34,895 bases of DNA, taken from RUG12395 sp034178705. GTDB lineage: Bacteria > Bacillota > Clostridia > Oscillospirales > CAG-272. Made by a program: the position numbers and the translations under genes. Below are positions 7,816 to 14,760 of this stretch, in pieces. The stretch's first letter is position 1. Every line of letters starts with the position of its first letter. The stretch lies in contig JAXFQY010000081.1 in the NCBI GenBank assembly GCA_034178705.1, positions 1 through 34,895 on the forward strand, read 5' to 3'. The notes under the pieces were generated by a model, which saw nothing but the letters and a program-made list of their open reading frames with translations, was not told the origin of the DNA and did not search any database.

Positions 7816-8697
7816 TCAATCCTTCCGATAGCCGAAATTCCGGACAGCCGCCGGATTGTCACGCCAGTTTTCCTTTACCTTTACCCAAAGCTCCAGAAAA
7901 ACCTTACATCCGAAAAAAGTCTCAAGATCGGTTCGGGCAAGAGTGCCCACACGCTTGAGTGTCTCTCCGCGCTTGCCGATGATAATCCCCTTATGGCTCT
8001 CCTTCTCGCAGTAAATATTCGCCCGTATTCGGAGAAGCTCCGGTGTTTCCGCGAATTCCTCCACAACCACTGCGGTGCCGTGCGGCACCTCGCGGTCAAG
8101 CGTGCGAAGCAGTTTTTCGCGGATAACCTCTGCCGCAATCTGCCGGTCCGGCTGATCGGTGATCATATCATCCGGGAAAAGCCACGGTTCCTCCCGTGTC
8201 AGCTTCTTGGCTTCATCGAGGAGAATATCAACCCTCTTGCCGTTTTTCGCGGACAGCGGAACAACGGCGGCAAAGTCAAACCGTTCTGCATATGCGGCAA
8301 TCGTAGCTCCGACCTTTTCCCCGTCGCACAAATCGGTCTTATTCACGGCAAGAATGGCGGGGATTCCGCATTTTTTGATTCGCTCCAGGATTTTTTCCTC
8401 GATTTCTCCGACCGCGCCGTGAGGTTCGGTAACGAGAATTGCAAAATCGGCATCCCCGATGGCGCTTCTTGCGGAGTCAACCATATACTTACCGAGGCTT
8501 GTCCGCGGGCGGTGCACCCCCGGAGTATCCAGAAAAACAAGCTGCGTATCCCCCTCCGTATAAACGCCGGTAATGCGATTACGGGTTGTCTGCGGTTTTT
8601 TGGACACGATCGCAATCTTTTCGCCGAGGATGGCGTTCAGCAAAGTCGATTTTCCGACGTTCGGACGACCGACGATGGAAATATAGGCAGATCTCAT
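7816..8697 (-). CDS. era: GTPase Era
   Basis: A 293-aa essential GTPase that binds the 3' end of 16S rRNA and assists 30S subunit maturation. The G1 motif GRPNVGKST (about 9-17), G3 DTPG, and G4 NKTD are present. A C-terminal KH domain (IIGKRGETLKRVG and the FLELWVKVKENWR tail) recognises the rRNA. The start overlaps the ybeY stop by four bases (8697-8694). Adjacent YbeY acts on the same 16S 3' end, so the pairing makes functional sense. In Bacillus, dgkA and cdd lie between ybeY and era; here they are absent. Confidence 0.98.
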   Translation of the reverse strand: MRSAYISIVGRPNVGKSTLLNAILGEKIAIVSKKPQTTRNRITGVYTEGDTQLVFLDTPGVHRPRTSLGKYMVDSARSAIGDADFAILVTEPHGAVGEIEEKILERIKKCGIPAILAVNKTDLCDGEKVGATIAAYAERFDFAAVVPLSAKNGKRVDILLDEAKKLTREEPWLFPDDMITDQPDRQIAAEVIREKLLRTLDREVPHGTAVVVEEFAETPELLRIRANIYCEKESHKGIIIGKRGETLKRVGTLARTDLETFFGCKVFLELWVKVKENWRDNPAAVRNFGYRKD

Positions 8698-9191
8698 TCG
8701 TTTGTTTCCTTTACTTCGTTGTTTTTGACAGGATAACCGCAGACAGCAGCAATCGCGGTCTGCCGTGCGCGCATATCCAATTCATCCGCTTCTCCCGTCT
8801 CATGATCGTAGCCAAGCAAATGCAGCGTGGAATGGATCACAAGAAAACACAGCTCGCGGAAAAATCCGTGTCCGTATTCTTCCCCCTGCGCGCGGACGCG
8901 CTCAAGGGAGAGGACAATGTCTCCGAGCTCCGCGGGCATTCCGGGAACAGCCGGTGTTCCCTCCGTAAGCAACGGGAAGGACAACACGTCGGTCGAACGG
9001 TCTTTTCCCCGGAATTTTTCATTCAGCCGGCGGATCCCGCTGTCATCCGTAAAGGTTACACTGACCTCGGCATCCCGATGAAAATCCTCAAAATAAAGCG
9101 TGTTCTCAATTGCGCGCCGCACAAGCAGTTTCATCTTCAATGTCACGCGCACGGAATTTTGGCTGTTTGCAAAATATATTTTCAGTTTCAT
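8694..9191 (-). CDS. ybeY: Endoribonuclease YbeY (rRNA maturation)
   Basis: A 165-aa single-strand-specific metallo-RNase needed for 16S rRNA 3' processing and ribosome quality control. The zinc signature HSTLHLLGYDH (H-x3-H-x5-H) lies near residues 120-130, preceded by the family segment GKDRSTDVLSFPL. The length matches the family (150-170 aa). Its ATG overlaps the phoH stop by four bases (9191-9188), and its own stop overlaps era, so phoH, ybeY and era form a tightly coupled RNA-processing set. Confidence 0.97.
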   Translation of the reverse strand: MKLKIYFANSQNSVRVTLKMKLLVRRAIENTLYFEDFHRDAEVSVTFTDDSGIRRLNEKFRGKDRSTDVLSFPLLTEGTPAVPGMPAELGDIVLSLERVRAQGEEYGHGFFRELCFLVIHSTLHLLGYDHETGEADELDMRARQTAIAAVCGYPVKNNEVKETNE

Positions 9192-10213
9192 AATCTGTCA
9201 AATCCTTTTTTTGATGAATGTCCGCTCTGCTGCCCCGCCGCACGGGCGCGTTCGTATTTTTCATAGGCAAGAATAATCCGCTGCACCAGCTTGTGCCGGA
9301 CAACGTCTCTTTCGGTAAAGCGATGGATGGCAATATCCTCGATTCCGTCCAGAATCTTGACTGCCTCCGCAAGGCCGCTCCGGCTCCCGATCGAAAGATC
9401 AATCTGTGTCAGGTCCCCGGTGACAACAGCCTTGCTGCTTGTGCCGAAACGGGTCAGAAACATCTTCATCTGTTCCGGGGTCGTGTTCTGCGCCTCATCG
9501 AGTATGATAAAGGAATCATCAAGCGTTCTGCCCCGCATATAAGCAAGAGGAGCAATCTCTATCGTTCCGCGTTCGGTCTGACGCTGGAAATTTTCCGGAC
9601 CGAGCATCTCGTAAAGTGCGTCATAAAGCGGTCGCAGATACGGGTCAATCTTATTCTGAAGATCTCCGGGAAGGAAACCCAGCTTCTCCCCCGCCTCAAC
9701 CGCTGGCCTTGTGAGGATGATCCGGCTGACCTCTTTCGCGCGGAGCGCCTTTACCGCCATGGCAACAGCGAGAAAGGTTTTGCCGGTTCCTGCCGGACCG
9801 ATTCCGAGCACAACGGTGTTTTTCCGGATCTGATCGACATATTGCTTCTGCCCGACCGTTTTCGGCTTGATCGGGCGGCCTTTGGCCGTTATACAGACGC
9901 AGTTATCCCCGAATCCGGACAGCTCCTCTGTTCTGCCGTCCCGAACCATTCCGATAAAATAGGACACCGTCTGCTCCGGGAGTGTGTCCCCGTCCGTCAC
10001 GGTACGCGCCAGCAGCTCGACCACCTCGCAGGCGGAATTTACCCCCTCCGTATCCCCGGAAACCGTGAGTGCGTCAGCACCGTTCGTCTCCACGGAACGA
10101 TTGGTAAGACGCACGGAAAATGCGTCCTCGATCAGCTTTGCGTTTGTATCAAAGCTTCCGAAGATCGCGGAGGTAATGCGATCAGACGGAAGATATACGG
10201 TTTTTTCAGCCAT
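9188..10213 (-). CDS. phoH: PhoH-like ATPase/helicase
   Basis: A 341-aa PhoH/YqfE-type P-loop protein linked to RNA metabolism; its genetic neighbours in many bacteria are ybeY and era, as here. An N-terminal KH-like region (about 1-75) precedes the ATPase core with Walker A GPAGTGKT (139-146) and Walker B with FIILDEAQNTTPEQMKMFL. The start has a full GGAGG 5 nt upstream. It follows yqfD by 18 nt on the same strand. Confidence 0.96.
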   Translation of the reverse strand: MAEKTVYLPSDRITSAIFGSFDTNAKLIEDAFSVRLTNRSVETNGADALTVSGDTEGVNSACEVVELLARTVTDGDTLPEQTVSYFIGMVRDGRTEELSGFGDNCVCITAKGRPIKPKTVGQKQYVDQIRKNTVVLGIGPAGTGKTFLAVAMAVKALRAKEVSRIILTRPAVEAGEKLGFLPGDLQNKIDPYLRPLYDALYEMLGPENFQRQTERGTIEIAPLAYMRGRTLDDSFIILDEAQNTTPEQMKMFLTRFGTSSKAVVTGDLTQIDLSIGSRSGLAEAVKILDGIEDIAIHRFTERDVVRHKLVQRIILAYEKYERARAAGQQSGHSSKKGFDRL

Positions 10214-10231
10214 TGGTTCCTCCGTTATTTT

Positions 10232-11392
10232 TTACTGCTCTGCCGTAAACGGAATGCTCTGCGCGATGTTTTCTTCACAAAGCGCCGTTACCGTCACGGT
10301 CACTCCCTTCTCATCCTCGGTCACAGCTGTGCGGCGCGTAACCACGCTTCCGTCAATAGAAGCAAGAAGCCGTGCAAAGGCCTCGGTTCTCGCACGATCC
10401 ACTGCCTGCTCCCGCGTAAGGCAAACGGTCTCTGCCGTTTGCGATATCGCATAACGCGAAAGCGCGATCACGGGCGTTGAAAAGCCGGGGAAAACATCAA
10501 GAGTATCCTTTCTTGTCATTATAACACAGTTTTCCTCATCAAGTCCATATCTTAACGGAATTTTTACAGAGAATCCGAAAAAAGAAAGCTCCAGACCGCA
10601 AAGGCGGGGTGTTCCCGGTTTGATCAGCTGCTCTTCGTATGCAACGCGGACTGTTTCCTCACGATTGGTCATGGCGTAAACCTTGGATACGGCGTTGTAC
10701 AGGCCAATGTCTCCGTCCCGCTCCTCTACGATTCCGGAAACAAGCAGTTCGCCCGCGCGCACGGTATCCCCGACACGCACCATATCCTGTCCGCGAACCG
10801 TTTCAATCCGGGAAATCATCCCGTCCCGTGCCGCTCGGATATGGGAAAAACGGTTCTCCGTATCCGCTGGGGGTTTCGGCTCTGTCTCTACAATCTGCAC
10901 CCGGGCAATCGTTCCGTCGAGAACAACACTCATCCACGCAATCTGCTCGGTCCGCCGCATCATTAAAATTCGCACGCGATCGTTATCGATCGAACGGCGC
11001 GCAGCACCTTCGCAGACACCGACCGCACTTAACTGCTCCCGCAGCCATATCTCGTCAAGCTTTTCCGCGCCGCTGATCTCAACCCGCCATACAACCCCGG
11101 ACAGCAGATAAAGAATCAGAACAAACAGAAAAAAGCCTACAGGAATTCCCGGACGTTTCAGATAAGGGAGAATCCTGCTCCGGCGTAACTCCGCGGAATA
11201 TCCGCAGTCTGCAAGCTGACGGAGGAGCTCCGCGGATGATCGTCCGGAAACACTGATGAAAAGCCGCGCTCCCTTTCTGCGGCAGCGTACGGCAAAGCCG
11301 CGCTGCATGGCAAACCCCACCGCTTCCCTTTCCGCTTCGGGAACGGTGCAAATCACGGCGGGAAAACACGGAAGAAAATCACGGAGTTTCAT
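10232..11392 (-). CDS. yqfD: Sporulation protein YqfD
   Basis: A 386-aa YqfD-family protein. In Bacillus and Clostridia this gene belongs to the mother-cell sigma-E programme and the protein acts in the engulfment stage (also called SpoIV-type). An N-terminal domain (1-80) precedes one membrane segment (about 84-101, VGFFLFVLILYLLSGVVW). A long extracytoplasmic or intermembrane part follows, with FtsQ/POTRA-like sequence VEISGAEKLDEIWLREQL. The start MKLRDF was chosen because it overlaps the end of yqfC by 14 nt and has GGAGG about 8 nt upstream. The more distal in-frame start would lie deep inside yqfC. Confidence 0.95.
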   Translation of the reverse strand: MKLRDFLPCFPAVICTVPEAEREAVGFAMQRGFAVRCRRKGARLFISVSGRSSAELLRQLADCGYSAELRRSRILPYLKRPGIPVGFFLFVLILYLLSGVVWRVEISGAEKLDEIWLREQLSAVGVCEGAARRSIDNDRVRILMMRRTEQIAWMSVVLDGTIARVQIVETEPKPPADTENRFSHIRAARDGMISRIETVRGQDMVRVGDTVRAGELLVSGIVEERDGDIGLYNAVSKVYAMTNREETVRVAYEEQLIKPGTPRLCGLELSFFGFSVKIPLRYGLDEENCVIMTRKDTLDVFPGFSTPVIALSRYAISQTAETVCLTREQAVDRARTEAFARLLASIDGSVVTRRTAVTEDEKGVTVTVTALCEENIAQSIPFTAEQ

Positions 11393-11711
11393 CCGTCGTT
11401 TCCTCCTCTCCCTTTTTTGCCGGCTCAGATCTTCCGAAAGCAATGGCGGTAATTCTCCCCAGGACCTCAACGCTTCTGTCTTCATAAGCGGAACAGATCA
11501 GATCCGATCCCGTTACCGTGACATACTCCCCGTTTTTCAAGCGCAAAACCGTTTCCGAGCGGCCGGTACGAAGCAACTGAGCCGCGCCGTGCAGGAGTAC
11601 GGTGCGCCGTCCCGGCATTTCCAAAGCAAACCCGACAGGAGGGGCAGAAACCCGGATGGCCGATCCGATTTTAGCACGCAGCCCCTTTTTCCCTTTCTTA
11701 TCCGTTCTCAT
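11379..11711 (-). CDS. yqfC: Sporulation protein YqfC
   Basis: A 110-aa YabP/YqfC-family protein, co-encoded with YqfD in almost all endospore formers and under sigma-E control in Bacillus. The family core is the central beta-rich stretch HGAAQLLRTGRSETVLRLKN and VTVTGSDLIC. The N-terminus is basic (MRTDKKGKKG). It is the first gene of an eight-gene minus-strand operon reaching capA, so sporulation and housekeeping genes may share a transcript. It is divergent from ylbJ across 35 bp. Confidence 0.93.
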   Translation of the reverse strand: MRTDKKGKKGLRAKIGSAIRVSAPPVGFALEMPGRRTVLLHGAAQLLRTGRSETVLRLKNGEYVTVTGSDLICSAYEDRSVEVLGRITAIAFGRSEPAKKGEEETTDETP

Positions 11712-11746
11712 TTTCCTGCTTTCCCCATATATTTATTCCACTATAT
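11712..11746. promoter_or_regulatory. Short divergent region between two sporulation genes
   Basis: Only 35 bp separate yqfC and ylbJ. Plus-strand CATATATT (11726-11733) and minus-strand CATATAGT (complement of 11740-11747) both resemble the -10 element of sigma-E promoters (CATACAHT). The -35 matches are weak and unconvincing. Placing promoters here is an inference from the known sigma-E control of both families. Confidence 0.3.
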
Positions 11747-12637
11747 GTGAAAAACGAAAAGAGAATGACTACAAAAACCTTTCGCCAAGCTGTGGGATTG
11801 ATGATCCCCGTTCTGCTGACCCTGTTGCTTCTTCTGAAGGCTCCCCAAAGTTCCGCTCTCGCGGGGGAAGCCATGCAGGCGGCGATAAGACAGGTGCTTC
11901 CTGTCCTGATTCCTTACTGTATTCTCTCCCGGATGATCCTTGCCCATCTTCCCGCCTCCTCCGGTGCGCACGGAAGGATTCTTACCGCCTACCTAACGGG
12001 CGCTGTCTGCGGTGCGCCGGTAGGAGCCGGACTGCTTGCGAAGCTGACAGAAGACGGAACACTTGACCGCAAGGAAGCGGAACGCCTGCTTCCCTCCGTC
12101 TGCCATACCTCCCCTGCCTTTTGCGCCGCCGTCATCGGGCAAACCGTCGGCAGCACCGCCGTCGGCGCCGCCATGTGGTGTTTTTCCGTTCTCTTGGGGC
12201 TTCCCGGTCTTCTCTCCGCACTGAAGCGCGCAGGCGGTAGAACAGCCCCGGCGTTCACCGGTCCCGGCGGACTCGGGGATGCCATCCGCGCTTCCTCCAT
12301 AATGGCCGGCAATGTGCTTTGCAGTATTCTTTTTTTCTACACGCTTTCGGGAACCCTGATGTCCTGGCTGAGGCAAAGCGGGCTTCCGGCGGCAATTGTT
12401 TCTTCCCTTCTCGAAGTAAGCTCCGGCGTGCTTGCAGCAGCTGCGCTTCCGGCAGAATTCCGCTGTGCCGTAGCCGCCTTTGCTGCAGTATTCGGCGGAT
12501 TATGCGTCTGTGCTCAGGTTCGCGCCGCCGTTCCCGGCGTGTCTGTTCTTCCGTATCTGATACGGAAGCTGACCGCAGGAGTCATCGCAGCTGTTCTTTT
12601 TTATGCTTTTCCCTCTTTTTTCGAGCTTTTCCCTTGA
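11747..12637 (+). CDS. ylbJ: Sporulation integral membrane protein YlbJ
   Basis: A 296-aa polytopic membrane protein of the YlbJ/nucleoside-recognition (Gate) family. YlbJ is a sigma-E-controlled protein needed for normal spore formation in Bacillus. Hydrophobic segments alternate with the Gate-like pieces LTAYLTGAVCGAPVGAGLL and VCHTSPAFCAAVIGQTVG. The longest frame starts at GTG 11747 without a visible Shine-Dalgarno. ATG at 11765 (MTTKTFRQ) has a purine-rich AAAAGAGA before it and would leave room for a promoter in the 35-bp divergent gap, so the true start may be 18 nt downstream. It faces yqfC/yqfD, also sporulation genes. Confidence 0.9.
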   Translation: MKNEKRMTTKTFRQAVGLMIPVLLTLLLLLKAPQSSALAGEAMQAAIRQVLPVLIPYCILSRMILAHLPASSGAHGRILTAYLTGAVCGAPVGAGLLAKLTEDGTLDRKEAERLLPSVCHTSPAFCAAVIGQTVGSTAVGAAMWCFSVLLGLPGLLSALKRAGGRTAPAFTGPGGLGDAIRASSIMAGNVLCSILFFYTLSGTLMSWLRQSGLPAAIVSSLLEVSSGVLAAAALPAEFRCAVAAFAAVFGGLCVCAQVRAAVPGVSVLPYLIRKLTAGVIAAVLFYAFPSFFELFP

Positions 12638-12662
12638 AAAAAGCATTTTCGGGTGTTAGAAT
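12634..12662 (+). promoter_or_regulatory. Promoter of the 62-aa cysteine-rich protein
   Basis: TTGAAA (12634-12639), a 17-nt spacer, and TAGAAT (12657-12662), immediately behind the ylbJ stop. The leader is about 25 nt. The small gene therefore has its own vegetative-type promoter. Confidence 0.75.
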
Positions 12663-12693
12663 AGTTAAAACAGGAAATGGGAAAGGGATCATC

Positions 12694-12882
12694 ATGGCAC
12701 ATTGCAGCATCGATAAGGAAGAACGCGTATGCGCATACTGCGAACACGCAATACAGTCGATCCTCCCGGATACCTTCATCTGCCGAAAAAAAGGAATCGT
12801 CTCCGGCAGCGGTCATTGCCTGCGCTATCTTTACGATCCGCAAAAGCGCACGGTTCGCCCGCGGAATTCCGGGAACCGATAA
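12694..12882 (+). CDS. Small cysteine-rich hypothetical protein
   Basis: A 62-aa protein I do not recognise by name. Six cysteines are present, with CAYC near residues 14-17, one in FICRKKG and one in GHCLRYLYDP. That spacing (CxxC, then C and C) suggests a small zinc-ribbon or Fe-S fold (inference). The start is well supported: GAAAGGG six bases before ATG, and a good promoter upstream. It ends in a basic tail (KRTVRPRNSGNR). A strong terminator follows, so it is probably a single-gene unit. Confidence 0.75.
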   Translation: MAHCSIDKEERVCAYCEHAIQSILPDTFICRKKGIVSGSGHCLRYLYDPQKRTVRPRNSGNR

Positions 12883-12903
12883 GCCTTTGAGTCCGTAAAA
12901 CAG

Positions 12904-12947
12904 AAGACCGGCGGAGATGCCGCAAGCATCTTCGTCGGTCTTTCTTT
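12904..12947. terminator. Bidirectional terminator between convergent genes
   Basis: A 17-bp stem with two G-T pairs (12904-12920 with 12926-12942, AAGACCG...CGGTCTT), a 5-nt loop and TTTCTTT on the plus strand. It ends the small Cys-rich gene. On the minus strand it lies just after the Nif3-like gene and can end that operon too. Confidence 0.85.
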
Positions 12948-13710
12948 ATAATGCCTCCAGTTCGGCACTGATATACAACAGCGGCTCACAGCCGAGGCGT
13001 TCCACACGCGCGGCAAAATCCGGAACACAGAGCATCTCGGTGTTGAAATGTCCCGCTTCCAGTACGGAAATTCCGTACTCCTGTGCCTCCATTGCCGTGT
13101 TGTAGCTCGCACGTCCGCAGACAAGAAGATCCGCCCCAGCCCGTGCCGCCGGAACGATGAAATCCTTCGCATCTCCACCGCAGACAGCCACACGTGCAAC
13201 GGGATCCCGACCTCCGGGAGCAAGCAGCACAAAGGGAGAGCTGAGCGCATATTTCACAACCGCGGCATACTCCCGCAGAGCCAGCGGCTCCGATAGCGAG
13301 CCGAGCCTCCCGATCTCCTCCCCCTCCGGTCCGAAACGAACCGTACCGGAAAGACCGAGCGCAGCAGCAAGAAGATCGTTCATTCCCCCGTCCAACGCGT
13401 CATAGCGGGTATGAAAGCTCATGGCGGCAACTCCGGCGGAGAGAAGGCGCATAACGGTTCCGCCCTTTCCGAAATCCGGACGGACCGAACGAAGCGGCGA
13501 AAAGAGCAGCGGATGATGGGTGAGAATCGCGTCGCAGTTGTTTTCAAGGGCAAAATCCACAGCGGAAGGGGTCAGATCCAACGCGCACAGCACACGGCGC
13601 GCAGGCCGCGACGGCTCCGGACAGATCTGCAGACCGTCGTTATCCCATTTCATCGACAGCGCCGGGGGGATCTCCGCGCTGAGCTTATCATACAGTTCGC
13701 TTACTGTCAT
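12946..13710 (-). CDS. Nif3-like dinuclear metal centre protein
   Basis: A 254-aa protein of the NIF3/YqfO/GTP cyclohydrolase I type 2-like family. These are ring-shaped hexamers with a two-metal site and no settled function. Metal ligands are visible: LTHHPLLF (His65, His66), the HTRYDALDGGMND stretch, and the C-terminal GHFNTEM. It corresponds to the short form without the inserted PII-like domain. The start has GGAGAAG upstream and lies 23 nt inside the end of trmK. trmK-nif3 is a common Firmicute pair (Bacillus yqfN-yqfO). Confidence 0.95.
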   Translation of the reverse strand: MTVSELYDKLSAEIPPALSMKWDNDGLQICPEPSRPARRVLCALDLTPSAVDFALENNCDAILTHHPLLFSPLRSVRPDFGKGGTVMRLLSAGVAAMSFHTRYDALDGGMNDLLAAALGLSGTVRFGPEGEEIGRLGSLSEPLALREYAAVVKYALSSPFVLLAPGGRDPVARVAVCGGDAKDFIVPAARAGADLLVCGRASYNTAMEAQEYGISVLEAGHFNTEMLCVPDFAARVERLGCEPLLYISAELEAL

Positions 13711-14410
13711 TTTTCTTCTCCGTTTCCTCTTCTGTCCGGCGAAGCGCGTCGAGCAAATTCAGGGTTTCTTCCCGCATTGCTCCGGTCTGACCGGCAAGAA
13801 GATTTGTCAGATGATAGATTCTTCTGCGGCAAAGCAGGATAAGCTCCGGCGCCGCGCGGCGCAGATTGGCCGTCCCGAGTTGAAGCTCCAGCGCGGTCGG
13901 ATTGCTTTGTTCGCCTGTATATTCGGCACAGATCAATTCATACAGCCGTCCGGTCTCGCAGATAAGACATTCGTCCAGGCAAAGAAAGCCCTCCTTTGCC
14001 AATACGGCACGAAGCTCCGCCGCCCGGCTCATCGGTTGGAGAACGAGGCGTACCCGATCCCGCCGGAGAAACTGTGCTTCCGGTCCGGTAATCAGGGAGG
14101 CGATCAGCTCACCGCCCATGCCGCAGACCGCAGCGTCAGTGATTCCGAGGCCATCCAACCCGGCAAAGCCGTCACACATACGGGTCTCAATGCTGTCGGA
14201 AAGCCCTGCCGCAGCGATATTCTGCCGTGCTGCTGCGACCGGACCCGGTGCCACATCACACGCATAGGCACGACGGATTCTCCCGCTTGAGGCCAGCAGA
14301 ATCGGCAACGCGGCATGATCTGTCCCGATATCGGCAAAAACGGCTCCGGGGCGAACATACCGTGCCGCCGCATGAAGCCGTTTTCCGCAGATTCTGCTGC
14401 CCTGAGACAT
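13688..14410 (-). CDS. trmK: tRNA (adenine(22)-N(1))-methyltransferase TrmK
   Basis: A 240-aa class I SAM methyltransferase making m1A22 in tRNA. The SAM-binding motif FADIGTDHAALP is at about residues 25-36. ACDVAPGPVAAARQNIAAAG follows as the acidic-loop strand, and DAAVCGMGGELIASLI is a family hallmark. The start MSQGSRICGK is chosen because it shares one base with the upstream DUF1858 stop (TAATG at 14412-14408), giving coupled translation, and fits the family N-terminus. It overlaps the Nif3-like gene by 23 nt. Confidence 0.95.
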   Translation of the reverse strand: MSQGSRICGKRLHAAARYVRPGAVFADIGTDHAALPILLASSGRIRRAYACDVAPGPVAAARQNIAAAGLSDSIETRMCDGFAGLDGLGITDAAVCGMGGELIASLITGPEAQFLRRDRVRLVLQPMSRAAELRAVLAKEGFLCLDECLICETGRLYELICAEYTGEQSNPTALELQLGTANLRRAAPELILLCRRRIYHLTNLLAGQTGAMREETLNLLDALRRTEEETEKKNDSKRTV

Positions 14411-14613
14411 TATTTCTGATCCGCGAGGAATGCGTTGATCTTTTCGACCAGTGCATCGCAGTCGGTTCCGTGTACCATGCACGCCGCTTCAATTGACTCA
14501 CCGCGGGAATGGGGGCAGCCGAGACAGTGCATTCCGATTTCAAAAAAGAACTGCGCGGTGTCCGGGCAAGCATCCAAAACATCACCGATCACGGTATCTT
14601 TTGTTACCTTCAT
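14410..14613 (-). CDS. DUF1858 domain protein (putative disulfide/redox)
   Basis: A 67-aa DUF1858 protein, a family also described as a hybrid-cluster-protein-associated redox disulfide domain. Typical features are the opening KVTKDTVIGDVLDACPDTA and the central GMHCLGCPHSRGESIEAA, whose CxxC pair suggests metal or disulfide chemistry (inference). An ATG 12 nt further upstream also exists, but its AAAGG touches the start codon, so MKVTKD is preferred. It leads the DUF1858-trmK-nif3 operon and is driven by a perfect-consensus promoter. Confidence 0.9.
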   Translation of the reverse strand: MKVTKDTVIGDVLDACPDTAQFFFEIGMHCLGCPHSRGESIEAACMVHGTDCDALVEKINAFLADQK

Positions 14614-14643
14614 TGTGGGTACCATCCTTTCTTTTTCCTATTC

Positions 14644-14672
14644 ATTATATCGGGCTTTCTCTCCTTTGTCAA
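14644..14672 (-). promoter_or_regulatory. Perfect-consensus promoter of DUF1858-trmK-nif3
   Basis: TTGACA (14672-14667), a 17-nt spacer, and TATAAT (14649-14644) on the minus strand. The leader is about 25 nt. It is divergent from the DUF2079 promoter at 14702-14730. Confidence 0.9.
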
Positions 14673-14701
14673 TAATTTACCGCAAAAAGGTCACTTTCAT
14701 G

Positions 14702-14730
14702 TAGACAAGTATCTTTTTTTATGTTAAGAT
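14702..14730 (+). promoter_or_regulatory. Promoter of the DUF2079 membrane protein
   Basis: TAGACA (14702-14707), a 17-nt spacer of mostly T, and TAAGAT (14725-14730). The -10 box lies inside the inverted repeat at 14724-14743, so access may be controlled. Confidence 0.7.
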
Positions 14731-14743
14731 AAAACTATCTTAA
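14724..14743. promoter_or_regulatory. Perfect inverted repeat over promoter, candidate operator
   Basis: TTAAGATA, four bases, then TATCTTAA: a perfect 8-bp inverted repeat overlapping the -10 box and expected start site of the DUF2079 gene. Its position is that of a repressor site. It is too AT-rich, and has no T-run, to be a terminator. The regulator is not known; the nearest regulator gene is the DtxR/MntR-type gene at 16551-16922. Confidence 0.5.
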
Positions 14744-14760
14744 ACAGAAGAGGCAACATC

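Noticed and set aside
9218..10480. Long plus-strand frames opposite phoH, mutS2, glpK and ffh (such as 9218-10480, 5857-6780, 17918-19009, 20401-21576)
   Set aside because: They are antisense shadows of well-recognised genes; their translations lack family features and ribosome-binding sites.
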